A stretch of 64,000 bases of DNA, taken from NCBI GenBank assembly GCA_031286695.1, contig JAITTY010000022.1:186001-250000 (forward strand), written 5' to 3'. Made by a program: the position numbers and the translations under genes. Origin of the DNA: Sphingobacterium sp. (GTDB taxonomy: Bacteria > Bacteroidota > Bacteroidia > Sphingobacteriales > Sphingobacteriaceae). The notes below the pieces were generated by a model. It made no database searches, had not been told where the DNA came from, and saw only the letters and a program-made list of their open reading frames with translations. This document shows, one piece after another, positions 44,245-52,396 of this stretch; position 1 is the first letter of the stretch, and each line of letters starts with the position of its first letter.

Positions 44245-46062
44245 TTAGATCTCTGTAGCAGGTTTGTTTTTTAGGGAAAACGCACGCTTAGGAGGTAAGG
44301 ATCTCTCAGGGGCATTTTCCCGCTTCTCAGTTTCAGCATCTATGCTATCTTTAGCGTCTCCCCGCGCTACTTTTTTATTTTTTTCACTTTCTTTTTTAGC
44401 GGCATGTAGCATTTTTTTAAAGATTAACACTCCGATTATACCCAGGCATAGCCAGAGTAGGTCTACCAATAAAATGTCTTTTGCTCCTGAACGATACGTT
44501 TCCCATATCCAGTTCCCCGTTTTTATTCCATTCACAATAGGTACTGCTAGGGACAATATCGAGCCAAGCAGGAGTGTTTCTAAGTTTGTTTTCCCTATGT
44601 TACGTCGGATGATGTAAAAAACACCCAATGCCAGCCAGCTATAGAAATAAATATGAAATATAAAAGGCTGGTCCACTTTCGCCGCCAGCTTGACCGCGAT
44701 AAAGGTCATTGCTGTGACGGGGAACATCGTCAGGCAGCTGGCCATAAATACATTGGCCGCCCAAAAGTTAAAGATGCGTTTGCGCTTGGGAATATTATTT
44801 TTATCACGTGCGACCAACCAGATCAGAATACCCGAAATGATGACAAAACAACCCATGATACCCAGCACAAAGTAAATGATTTTGACCGGATAGCCTCCAA
44901 AATCAGCTAGATGTAAACGGTAAATGAAACCCTTCATATAATCTAGATAGGAACCGTTTTCTGCGGCAGATTTTTCAAAGAGAATCTTATTATCGGTTAC
45001 GCGATAGATCAGTCTTCCGGAACCGGCAAAGTTTTTATCGATATTGGCATCATATAGTGCTACGACATGCATGCTTTTGTCACCATAGTTTTTGATAAAG
45101 ATGCGGTTCATATGGCTGTTTGGCCATTTTTTTTCCAGCTTATCCAAAAAATCGCCCATGTTGAAGGTTATGGTGAGCGGTTCATACAAATAAGTATATT
45201 TTGTATTGTCGTTGTAACCGAGCGCAGCATAGACCTCATCCTCCTTGCCGTCGTACAGGTACTTGCTAAAGGGAATAATCAGTACCGAGTTCACAATCAG
45301 TACGATCCCCGTCAGCGCATACATAAACTGGTAAGGGAATCCGATCACGCCGAGGGCCGTGTGCATATCGGTCCATACCGTTTTCCATTTGTTTCCGGGT
45401 CTAAATACAAAGAAGTTAGATTTGATTTTGTCCCAGTGAAGCATTAGACCGGAGATCAATGCGAATAGGAAAATAAACGAGACTAGTCCAGCCAGGGTAT
45501 AACCAAAAGGTCTTCCGATATTGATTCCGATCTGGTTAAGCGGAGCAAGGAAATGGAGACGATAGAGAAACTCTCCCATGGTATAGCCATCGCTGTAGTC
45601 CGAAGGTTTTTTTGTCGTCAGGTCATAGGTGAAATACATTGAATCCTCAGTCCCACGTCTGCCACGGCCTCTTTTTTTCTTTTTTCCTTCCTCTACGTTC
45701 GCTTTTCTATTCTTTTTTTCATCCAGTTCTTTTTTTGCTGCCAATTCTTTGGCCTTGTTGGCGACGATTGTATCTTGAGAAGTACCTATATTGACATAGC
45801 TCGCATGGCCATTATGCTGCATGTAAAATGTAATATCCCGGCCTTTGAGTTCTTTGATTTGGCCAATAGAGTCCAAAAGGTGATCAAAAACAACATTTCG
45901 GTAGGTTCCGCCTTTGTCGGACTCATTTTTTTGCCAGGCATTGATTTCATTTTTAAAAAATGAAAAGGATCCAGCAAAGAAAATCACATACAAGATGGCG
46001 CAGATGATTATACCTGAGATCGTATGGGTATTGAAATAGATGTTATAACGTCTTAGATTCAT
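44245..46062 (-). CDS. PepSY-associated membrane protein (XusC/PiuB-like, probable siderophore-iron reductase)
   Basis: A 605-residue inner-membrane protein of the PepSY_TM family. An N-terminal helix with NTHTISGIIICAILYVIFFAGSFSFF is followed by a periplasmic part containing a highly charged Lys/Arg insert (about 130-148, NVEEGKKKKRGRGRRGTEDS), then helices at about 190-215, 240-270, 385-410, 425-450, 465-480, 490-510 and 525-545. The HxxLG-type motif MHTALGVIGFPYQFMYALTG is typical. The C-terminal tail is charged. In siderophore loci such proteins are thought to reduce or release iron in the periplasm. It is the last gene of a five-gene operon, 11 bp after the DUF3649-like gene. Confidence 0.88.
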   Translation of the reverse strand: MNLRRYNIYFNTHTISGIIICAILYVIFFAGSFSFFKNEINAWQKNESDKGGTYRNVVFDHLLDSIGQIKELKGRDITFYMQHNGHASYVNIGTSQDTIVANKAKELAAKKELDEKKNRKANVEEGKKKKRGRGRRGTEDSMYFTYDLTTKKPSDYSDGYTMGEFLYRLHFLAPLNQIGINIGRPFGYTLAGLVSFIFLFALISGLMLHWDKIKSNFFVFRPGNKWKTVWTDMHTALGVIGFPYQFMYALTGIVLIVNSVLIIPFSKYLYDGKEDEVYAALGYNDNTKYTYLYEPLTITFNMGDFLDKLEKKWPNSHMNRIFIKNYGDKSMHVVALYDANIDKNFAGSGRLIYRVTDNKILFEKSAAENGSYLDYMKGFIYRLHLADFGGYPVKIIYFVLGIMGCFVIISGILIWLVARDKNNIPKRKRIFNFWAANVFMASCLTMFPVTAMTFIAVKLAAKVDQPFIFHIYFYSWLALGVFYIIRRNIGKTNLETLLLGSILSLAVPIVNGIKTGNWIWETYRSGAKDILLVDLLWLCLGIIGVLIFKKMLHAAKKESEKNKKVARGDAKDSIDAETEKRENAPERSLPPKRAFSLKNKPATEI

Positions 46063-46073
46063 GGTTCAGGTAG

Positions 46074-46349
46074 TTATAGGTACATAAAGATGCTGTAGAA
46101 TACTGCAATCAAGATTAAATAGATACCCCATATCAGCCAACCGTTTCTTGAAAGAAAGGCGACAAGCAATAATATTCCCCAAGCGATAAAACCCGTGACA
46201 TAGGCTGTGATCAAAATGTCTGTTTTATCAAATACTTTTGTTAGGCAAAGGTGGAGGTATAACATCACGAAATAACCACCAAAGAATCCGGCGGTCAATT
46301 TGAGGACACGTTGCAATGGGCTGCTTAGATATTTTTTATTGGCCGGCAT
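46074..46349 (-). CDS. Small membrane protein, DUF3649-like (iron-uptake associated)
   Basis: 91 residues with three membrane helices (about 14-35, 43-63 and 68-90). The order GGYFVMLYLHLCL, TAYVTGFIAWGILLLVAF, SRNGWLIWGIYL resembles DUF3649 proteins, which accompany PepSY iron-uptake proteins in proteobacteria. The family call is from remembered pattern and needs a profile search. It lies 3 bp from the preceding gene and 11 bp from the PepSY gene, so it is surely in the same operon. Function is unknown; possibly a subunit of the PepSY complex. Confidence 0.65.
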   Translation of the reverse strand: MPANKKYLSSPLQRVLKLTAGFFGGYFVMLYLHLCLTKVFDKTDILITAYVTGFIAWGILLLVAFLSRNGWLIWGIYLILIAVFYSIFMYL

Positions 46350-46352
46350 GTT

Positions 46353-46709
46353 TTAAAAAATAAAAAATTCAAAAAAAAGAGCGATCAAAAAGACAATCGT
46401 CAGTTGTTTCCACTGAAAATACCGATAGGGCCATAAAAGTACAATCAGGCTGAAGAACCCCATAGTATAGGCGCCAAAAGCCAATGTACCGGAAAGGATA
46501 CCCTGTAAGTACATGGTCAATATCCAAGAAAGGCCGAGCAGGACTATAGCTAGTATCCTTGAGCGGTTTTTATCTTTTACAAGATTCAACAAGAGGCTGG
46601 GACCTTGTGCTATTTTGACCTTTTCGGAAGAAAAGTACCAGAAAAAGCTACCGGCGAAAATAACCAGCAATAAAAATGTGTACATAATGAGGTCTGTTGA
46701 TTTATACAT
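46353..46709 (-). CDS. Small membrane protein, DUF3325-like (iron-uptake associated)
   Basis: 118 residues with four membrane helices (about 7-25, 50-70, 73-93 and 100-117). A cytoplasmic basic stretch (KDKNRSR) precedes ILAIVLLGLSWILTMYLQGI, and the late segment IVLLWPYR is like the LLTYRPR end of DUF3325 proteins. DUF3325 and DUF3649 genes typically occur together beside PepSY genes, which strengthens both calls. The start codon is partly covered by a 14-bp hairpin in the gap after the DUF4374 gene. Confidence 0.6.
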   Translation of the reverse strand: MYKSTDLIMYTFLLLVIFAGSFFWYFSSEKVKIAQGPSLLLNLVKDKNRSRILAIVLLGLSWILTMYLQGILSGTLAFGAYTMGFFSLIVLLWPYRYFQWKQLTIVFLIALFFEFFIF

Positions 46710-46743
46710 ATACCCAATATGTGTATTCGCATATTGGGTATAT
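46708..46743 (-). promoter_or_regulatory. Intercistronic hairpin over the start of the DUF3325-like gene
   Basis: A 14-bp perfect stem (46708-46721 with 46730-46743), loop of 8 nt, with the outer end overlapping the ATG. There is no U-run. It could stabilise the upstream mRNA or limit translation of the small membrane proteins. Confidence 0.6.
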
Positions 46744-46763
46744 AATTATCAGTATAAAAAAGA

Positions 46764-48020
46764 CTAGTCTAAGTGTTCAATTGCGGTAATAGCACCACCT
46801 TCAACTTTTAAGCCTTTGGTCGCCGTTGCAGCCGAAGCGTCGATCTTATACACATAGCTTTCTCCAGAAGTTAGGTTTACGCCAATGTAGCCTGTTTTGC
46901 CATCTTTTGTTGTATAATTATTTCTCTGTGTAAATGATTTTACTTCATCGGCTTTTGGTAAACCCGACACAATTTTAAATGTTTTGTCTACGACATTTAC
47001 AGCTGCAATTGTTGCCGCTGCGCTGTAAGTGCCATCGGATTGTTTTTTCTTTGAACTTACGATGAAATTGTTTCCGCCTACATAAGTCCAGTTAACGATA
47101 TTGTAACCACCTGAAATCTCAGCTACATTAAAGAAATAGTTTTTGTCAAATTCTGTTGTACCGGATGCTATCTTTAAGATTGCCGCGGGATTAGTTGTTG
47201 TGATTTCAGATTTTGTAGGATCATCTTTTCTTTTTGACGTGGCATTTGCTGCGGAGAACGCATAGATATCACCATTTTCTACCGTACCTAGACCGTTGGT
47301 AAAGTATTGACCTACATAGCTTGTACGTTCATCTGTAAAAACTTTTTCAAGTTTCATATCAGGATAAGAAAATACAGCAACCCAAGCTTTGTTAGGGTAT
47401 TTTGTTGTAAAAGAAGAGCTTTCTATACAAAAGAAAGGTGCATAGACTTTATTTCCTACTTGTGTCAACCAGCTAAAATATCCAATTTCACCATTGTTAG
47501 CTAATTCTAGGGCATTCATGGAACTTTCACCCACGATCGTAAGACTATTGGTATTTACTCTATACCAAGTATGCGTTGGTGTAGCTAGGTTTCTTGACAT
47601 CTTAGCCATCAGTACATCGTCATTTACCGCAGCAAAAGCAGCTACAGTTTCTGATTGAAAATTGGTCAATTTTTTTAATTTACTATCCACGAGATTGTAA
47701 GCTGTTACTGCTCCCGGATTGCCTTGACCATACAAAAAACTGAAAAATTTATTATTGGTTGTAAGGTAATAACGATAAGTGCCATCTTGTTCCACACCAT
47801 TCCCAATAATAGAAACTTTACCTTCGTCGAGCGAGCTAGATGTTACAAGGTAATCGGCTACCCCCGTGCTGGCAATAGGTGTTACCGCTACAATATATTT
47901 TCCTGTTGTATTTTCACCGGGTGTAGGTTCTGGCTCTGGAGCGACATTGGGCTCACTTTTAGAGCAAGATGTTATTAAGATAGCTGCTGCTAGGATTGAT
48001 AATAACGATTTTGTTTTCAT
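46764..48020 (-). CDS. DUF4374 surface lipoprotein (XusB-like siderophore binder)
   Basis: A 418-residue lipoprotein (LSILAAAILITSC, Cys at about 20) with one DUF4374 domain, a predicted beta-propeller. Typical segments are KYIVAVTPIASTGVADYLVT, NKFFSFLYGQGNPGAVTAYN and EISGGYNIVNWTYVGGNNFIVS. In Bacteroides the DUF4374 protein XusB is anchored to the cell surface and captures siderophores made by other bacteria for the receptor XusA. It lies 20 bp after the TonB-dependent receptor gene, in the same arrangement. Siderophore specificity cannot be read here. Confidence 0.9.
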   Translation of the reverse strand: MKTKSLLSILAAAILITSCSKSEPNVAPEPEPTPGENTTGKYIVAVTPIASTGVADYLVTSSSLDEGKVSIIGNGVEQDGTYRYYLTTNNKFFSFLYGQGNPGAVTAYNLVDSKLKKLTNFQSETVAAFAAVNDDVLMAKMSRNLATPTHTWYRVNTNSLTIVGESSMNALELANNGEIGYFSWLTQVGNKVYAPFFCIESSSFTTKYPNKAWVAVFSYPDMKLEKVFTDERTSYVGQYFTNGLGTVENGDIYAFSAANATSKRKDDPTKSEITTTNPAAILKIASGTTEFDKNYFFNVAEISGGYNIVNWTYVGGNNFIVSSKKKQSDGTYSAAATIAAVNVVDKTFKIVSGLPKADEVKSFTQRNNYTTKDGKTGYIGVNLTSGESYVYKIDASAATATKGLKVEGGAITAIEHLD

Positions 48021-48040
48021 GTTTTAAATATTAAAAATTA

Positions 48041-50383
48041 TTATTTATTGAAAAAATAACGTAGGTTCAAATAGAATCCACGGCTTGGTTTCTGTAAGCT
48101 GAAATTATCCACAAGAAGATTGTCTGTGAGATTTTTGCCTTCGAAGGCAATATTATAGCGTCCGTTTGCAATAGAGTAGACCACATTTCCGTCCAGTGCC
48201 AGTTGCATTGGAATCTGGCGTTTTTCGGAATCCTCATCCGTACCTCCCAAAAGAGGCCAGTAGAGCCAAAAGCGATGTACATATTGTAGGCTGCTTCCGA
48301 AAGTTAACTTGTTGTCTTTGCCGCCAAGGTCATACAAGGTTACTGCTGCATTGAGGTTTCCGAAAAAGTACGGGATGTTAGGCATTGCTTTTTTGTAAAG
48401 AGGACTTACACCTGTATAATCAGGCTCGTACATTTGCGTATTAACGACCGATTGATACGTCATATTTACACCGGCAGTGAACCAATTGCTATGCGAATAG
48501 TGGATATCCAAATCGCCGCCGATGGAGCGCACGCCATCTCTATTGTCGGAGATATATTTGGTTTGGTTATTGTTTAGCCTTTGGTAAATAAAATTATCGG
48601 CATTTCGATAAAATCCATTTGCCATTATAGCAAATCTATTCACGCTATTTAAAGTAAAGTCATAATTCAGACCAAGGTTAAAGTTGTTACTATATTCAGG
48701 GGTTAGGTTAAAATTGCCTTCATAGGTTGCCACATCGCCAAAGAGCTCGTCTGGTGTAGGCATCCGGACAGTCAATTCATAGGATCCCTTTACCTGTAAT
48801 GCGGGGGTAAAATAGTAAGCTATTGCTGTGCCGTAGCCCCATTTTGAGAGATCCTTTGTGATCTCGCCGGCTCCCTGAACATTATGTTGGTGATAATTTT
48901 TTAAGAATGCATTGACACTATAGCGGTCTTTTACATCATATTGATAGCCAAAAGTCAATACATTTTTTTGGCTGAGTTTTGATCTTTCTAGGGAAGCATT
49001 TTGTGGGTTTACTTCATCGCTTCCCATCCGTTTGAACGAGTTGAACACATCCGTTACAGATATACTATGGTGCTCAGAGATTCTATAGTTTAAAATGGCA
49101 TTGGCCACGGCCAGGTTATTCTTGTACTTATACATGGAATAAGAACTTTCTCCGCCGACGCCCAGTATTTCCTTTCGGTTACCATACCAGTCAAATCGAG
49201 CATGTACAGTATCGATATTCTGTTCTGTGCCTACATTGATGTTGCCATTTAGTGTCAGATCCAAACCTTTGGTAAACAAATCAGACTTTCTGTATTTTAG
49301 GGTTGGCATCACCGTATTTCCTCTGTGATGCCAGCCACCGAAAGGAGGAGACATGCGCGCTCCGGTCTGAATTTCTTTGTAGCTTTTGCCCAATACGATT
49401 CCAAAAAGTAATTTATCCGCATAAGATTTATTGACCACGCCGATGTTGGCAATCAACGACTCATTATGGTAGGTGTCATGAAACCGTTTCAGTGTGGCAC
49501 TTTTATCATAAGCCCCCGTGTTGATATCTGCAGCTTCGACTGTTACCTTGTAGTTATTGTCCGAATAGTTTTGGAATGCATTCAACTGGAAAAACAGCCC
49601 ATTTTTAGTGGTATGTGCCGCATTGATTACTGTGCGATGCGTATTGAATGATCCGTAGGAGTAAGACGCATCTACATAGCTTTTAAAGCGATCGCCAGTT
49701 ACGATGTTGACAGCCCCGCCCAATGCGTCGGAACCCAGCCATACAGGCACTACTCCTTTATAAACTTCGATACGTTCGGCGATATTTATCGGAATATTGT
49801 TGATTTGAAATGCAGATCCAAAATTCTCCATGGGGATACCATCGATAAAATAACGTACTTGACTTCCATTGAAACCATTTAGCATCAGGTTAAAGTTTGA
49901 TCCCACGCCTCCTGATTCGCGTACACGTACACCGGCTACCTGATCAAGAGCACTTGAGATATTTAGCGTTGTATTGTACAGCTTGGTTGCATCTACAGCA
50001 GTTACATTGAAAGCTTGTCGATTCACTTCCTGTGCCTTGGTGCGGCCAAATACTTCAACCTGATCAATTTCTCTTTGATCCGATATTAATTCAAGATTTA
50101 AGGTGTTCTCGCCCGTTTTAAGAACAATGGTCTTTGATAGGTTTTGGAAGCCTACCGCCGAAGCACTGATTGTAATGCTTCTCTCTTTGATGTTTTTGAT
50201 CTCATAATATCCGTTTTCATCAGTCGATAAATTGATTTTACCAATACGGATGGTTGATCCCGCAATGTTTTGTTGAGTTTGAGTTTTTACAAATCCTTTT
50301 AGTGAGGCTGTGAACTGTTGTGCGTTTACTGTACAGTGAATGAAAAGGAGAAATAAAATATTATGGAACTTAATGTTTTTCAT
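48041..50383 (-). CDS. TonB-dependent receptor (XusA-like, siderophore/iron type)
   Basis: About 780 residues. Signal peptide (first 21), carboxypeptidase-regulatory-like domain (about 24-105), a plug domain (ATKLYNTTLNISSALDQVAG, VRVRESGGVGSNFNLMLNGF) and a 22-strand barrel ending FSLQKPSRGFYLNLRYFF. The start is the ATG at 50383 (MKNIKFHNILF). The frame extends to a TTG at 50398 that has no support. It heads the operon with the DUF4374, DUF3325-like, DUF3649-like and PepSY genes, and its promoter and an operator-like dyad are visible upstream. Most likely substrate: a ferric siderophore. Confidence 0.92.
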   Translation of the reverse strand: MKNIKFHNILFLLFIHCTVNAQQFTASLKGFVKTQTQQNIAGSTIRIGKINLSTDENGYYEIKNIKERSITISASAVGFQNLSKTIVLKTGENTLNLELISDQREIDQVEVFGRTKAQEVNRQAFNVTAVDATKLYNTTLNISSALDQVAGVRVRESGGVGSNFNLMLNGFNGSQVRYFIDGIPMENFGSAFQINNIPINIAERIEVYKGVVPVWLGSDALGGAVNIVTGDRFKSYVDASYSYGSFNTHRTVINAAHTTKNGLFFQLNAFQNYSDNNYKVTVEAADINTGAYDKSATLKRFHDTYHNESLIANIGVVNKSYADKLLFGIVLGKSYKEIQTGARMSPPFGGWHHRGNTVMPTLKYRKSDLFTKGLDLTLNGNINVGTEQNIDTVHARFDWYGNRKEILGVGGESSYSMYKYKNNLAVANAILNYRISEHHSISVTDVFNSFKRMGSDEVNPQNASLERSKLSQKNVLTFGYQYDVKDRYSVNAFLKNYHQHNVQGAGEITKDLSKWGYGTAIAYYFTPALQVKGSYELTVRMPTPDELFGDVATYEGNFNLTPEYSNNFNLGLNYDFTLNSVNRFAIMANGFYRNADNFIYQRLNNNQTKYISDNRDGVRSIGGDLDIHYSHSNWFTAGVNMTYQSVVNTQMYEPDYTGVSPLYKKAMPNIPYFFGNLNAAVTLYDLGGKDNKLTFGSSLQYVHRFWLYWPLLGGTDEDSEKRQIPMQLALDGNVVYSIANGRYNIAFEGKNLTDNLLVDNFSLQKPSRGFYLNLRYFFNK

Positions 50384-50427
50384 GATAGATTGATCCAATG
50401 ATCGTTTATATACTTGTTGAATATTTA

Positions 50428-50444
50428 TTTAGATTAATTATAAA
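50428..50444. promoter_or_regulatory. Possible Fur box (imperfect 17-bp dyad)
   Basis: TTTAGATTAATTATAAA is close to its own reverse complement and lies immediately downstream of the -7 box of the siderophore operon, where a repressor would block transcription. Fur as the binder is inference from the operon's content. Confidence 0.45.
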
Positions 50445-50449
50445 CAATG

Positions 50450-50480
50450 CAAATGTATGAATAATCTTTTCCCTGACAAA
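50450..50480 (-). promoter_or_regulatory. Promoter of the siderophore operon
   Basis: On the minus strand TTTG (50480-50477), 19 nt, TACATTTG (50457-50450), a full match to the -33/-7 consensus, giving a leader of about 60 nt. Confidence 0.7.
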
Positions 50481-50598
50481 TCATTTGTTAAAAAATGTTA
50501 TTTTTTTAAAACCTTTTGTCCTTTTTGCTGTTTTAATAACGTTTTTCAATAGGTAGTAAACACGTTGGCAATCTCCAAGACTAGCGTGTTTTTTTTAT

Positions 50599-50628
50599 TG
50601 TAGATCGGCTTAAATTATTTATGTTTGT
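50599..50628 (+). promoter_or_regulatory. Promoter of the S41 protease gene
   Basis: TTG (50599-50601), 19 nt, TATGTTTG (50621-50628), 18 nt before the ATG. Confidence 0.65.
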
Positions 50629-50646
50629 TTTACAAATGTTTCAACT

Positions 50647-52149
50647 ATGAACTTAGAGCCTTTAAAACAAACAGGACGTTTGGCTACTATAGCACTGACC
50701 GGACTTTTTGTCTTCTCTTGTAAAAAGGATACCCCTAAACCGGAGCCTGAGCCCGAACCAGTGGAGCGTACCGAAGCGCAGCTGATCAAGGATGATATCT
50801 ACAAGTATTATAAACTATATTCACTCTGGGACAAATCCATTCCTGATTATACGAGTGATCCTGCTCAATTTACCGATAAATATGGTTCAGCCGATTTGGT
50901 GCTCGATGCGCTGAAGAAGATGACACCGGCACATGCTGCCTATTCAAGTGGTGTATTGGATCGGTTTTCCTATATGTTGGGGCTCGATGGCTATAACACC
51001 GGAGCAACGGCTTCTGGTAGGCTTAAGATGGACAGCAATGATGGTTATGGCATCTATGTGCAACTGGGTACAGAAGATGGAAAAACGGCACAGCCCATTA
51101 TTTATTTTGTAGAAGGCGGTTCTCCTGCTCAAAAGGCTGGTCTCAAACGGTCTGATTTTATTACAGCTGTCAACGGGGATTCCGATTACTCGATCGCTGT
51201 CACTTGTACAAATACCGGTTGTACCATCAATGATGCAAGTGCGCGGGATAAAATGATGAACAAACTGAATACAGCGCTAGACGCAGGCACGCTCAAGCTG
51301 CAAGTTAAACATCAGGACGGAACAACGGAAACTGAAGATCTTACTTACGCTAATGGTTACACCATTAACCCAATTTATAAAGATGAGGTCTACACCTACA
51401 ATGGCAGTAGTGTCGGCTATTTGGCCCTGTCTTCCTTTGAAGAGATTAGCAGCAGTGCGACCAACAAAAAAAATATGGACGATGCCTTTACGAAGTTCCA
51501 AAATGCGAATATCAAAAGCCTGATTGTCGACCTGCGTTACAATGGTGGCGGCTACGTCGAATCTTCCGCCTATGTTGCCGATAAAATCGCAGGCACCATC
51601 GGCGCGGATAAGCGATTGATGTTGACCTATGACGTAAACGATTATATTAAAAATGATGCAAAGCTCAGCAAAGAATTTGCAAATACTTACTTCAGCGGGA
51701 GCAGTGGTCTCAATCTGACTAAAGTTTACTTTCTCGTGAGCGAAGGTACCGCCTCGGCAGCAGAGATGCTGATCAATGTGCTCAAACCACATCTGACCGT
51801 ACAGGTGATCGCTTCGGGCACCCGAACTTATGGTAAGCCCGTTGGTTTCTTTGAAGAAGTGATTCGAAATAAAGTCTCCTTTTGGCCGGTATCCTTTATG
51901 CTGCGTAATTCCAAAGGGGTATCTGAGTATTGGGATGGGCTTACTCCAGATAAAAGCAATGTCGATGATTATGTTTTTGTTGACTTCGGTGATAAGAAGG
52001 AGACGATGCTGGCTACGGCATTGAATGATGCTTTACCCGGTATCACAGCGAAGGCCGCTTTAAGTACCGTGAGCAGCAAAAGCCGTCGAAGTATTAGCCA
52101 AGGGCAGGTCAACACCCGCCCCGAGCGTGGCATGTTTAAGAGACGCTAA
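50647..52149 (+). CDS. S41 family peptidase lipoprotein with PDZ domain
   Basis: A 500-residue protein with a lipoprotein signal (LATIALTGLFVFSC, Cys about 25) and a Pro/Glu-rich linker (KPEPEPEPVERTE). An S41 N-terminal helical region, a PDZ domain (about 130-230, with YFVEGGSPAQKAGLKRSDF) and the protease core follow. In the core LIVDLRYNGGGYVESS, the Ser in SEGTASAAEML and the Lys in TRTYGKPVGF are the catalytic features. The C-terminus is basic (SKSRRS...RGMFKRR). It is the short, surface-lipoprotein type of C-terminal protease common in Bacteroidota; the substrate is unknown. Transcribed away from the siderophore operon, with its own promoter and terminator. Confidence 0.9.
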   Translation: MNLEPLKQTGRLATIALTGLFVFSCKKDTPKPEPEPEPVERTEAQLIKDDIYKYYKLYSLWDKSIPDYTSDPAQFTDKYGSADLVLDALKKMTPAHAAYSSGVLDRFSYMLGLDGYNTGATASGRLKMDSNDGYGIYVQLGTEDGKTAQPIIYFVEGGSPAQKAGLKRSDFITAVNGDSDYSIAVTCTNTGCTINDASARDKMMNKLNTALDAGTLKLQVKHQDGTTETEDLTYANGYTINPIYKDEVYTYNGSSVGYLALSSFEEISSSATNKKNMDDAFTKFQNANIKSLIVDLRYNGGGYVESSAYVADKIAGTIGADKRLMLTYDVNDYIKNDAKLSKEFANTYFSGSSGLNLTKVYFLVSEGTASAAEMLINVLKPHLTVQVIASGTRTYGKPVGFFEEVIRNKVSFWPVSFMLRNSKGVSEYWDGLTPDKSNVDDYVFVDFGDKKETMLATALNDALPGITAKAALSTVSSKSRRSISQGQVNTRPERGMFKRR

Positions 52150-52166
52150 ACAAGCAAGCTCAACGC

Positions 52167-52208
52167 AAATGCCCCAAGTCATCTACGGAGAACTTGGGGC
52201 ATTTTTTT
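52167..52208 (+). terminator. Terminator of the S41 protease gene
   Basis: AAATGCCCCAAGT (52167-52179) pairs with ACTTGGGGCATTT (52192-52204), followed by TTTT. Confidence 0.9.
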
Positions 52209-52214
52209 ATCCCT

Positions 52215-52392
52215 TTTTCGCCTTGTGTTCGTACTTGCTTCGGACAACGTTCGGGGCTGGTCGGTGTCTGTAGAAACGTTGTACATATACTGACCAGATA
52301 ATTCCTGTTCGGGGTCTGGTCAAGGTCTGTTGCATATTGGGTCAACGTCTGTCCGTATTCGAATCAGGTACGAACAAAGTACGAAGCTGATC
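52215..52392. repeat. TTCG-rich degenerate repeat element, copy 2
   Basis: Located between convergent genes. Contains two imperfect units, GTTCGGGGCTGGTCGGTGTC and GTTCGGGGTCTGGTCAAGGTC. The flanks, TTCGTACTTGCTTCGG and (reverse strand) GCTTCGTACTTTGTTCG, are roughly inverted. Similar in style to 17125-17330. Boundaries are approximate. Confidence 0.5.
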
Positions 52393-52396
52393 CCTT

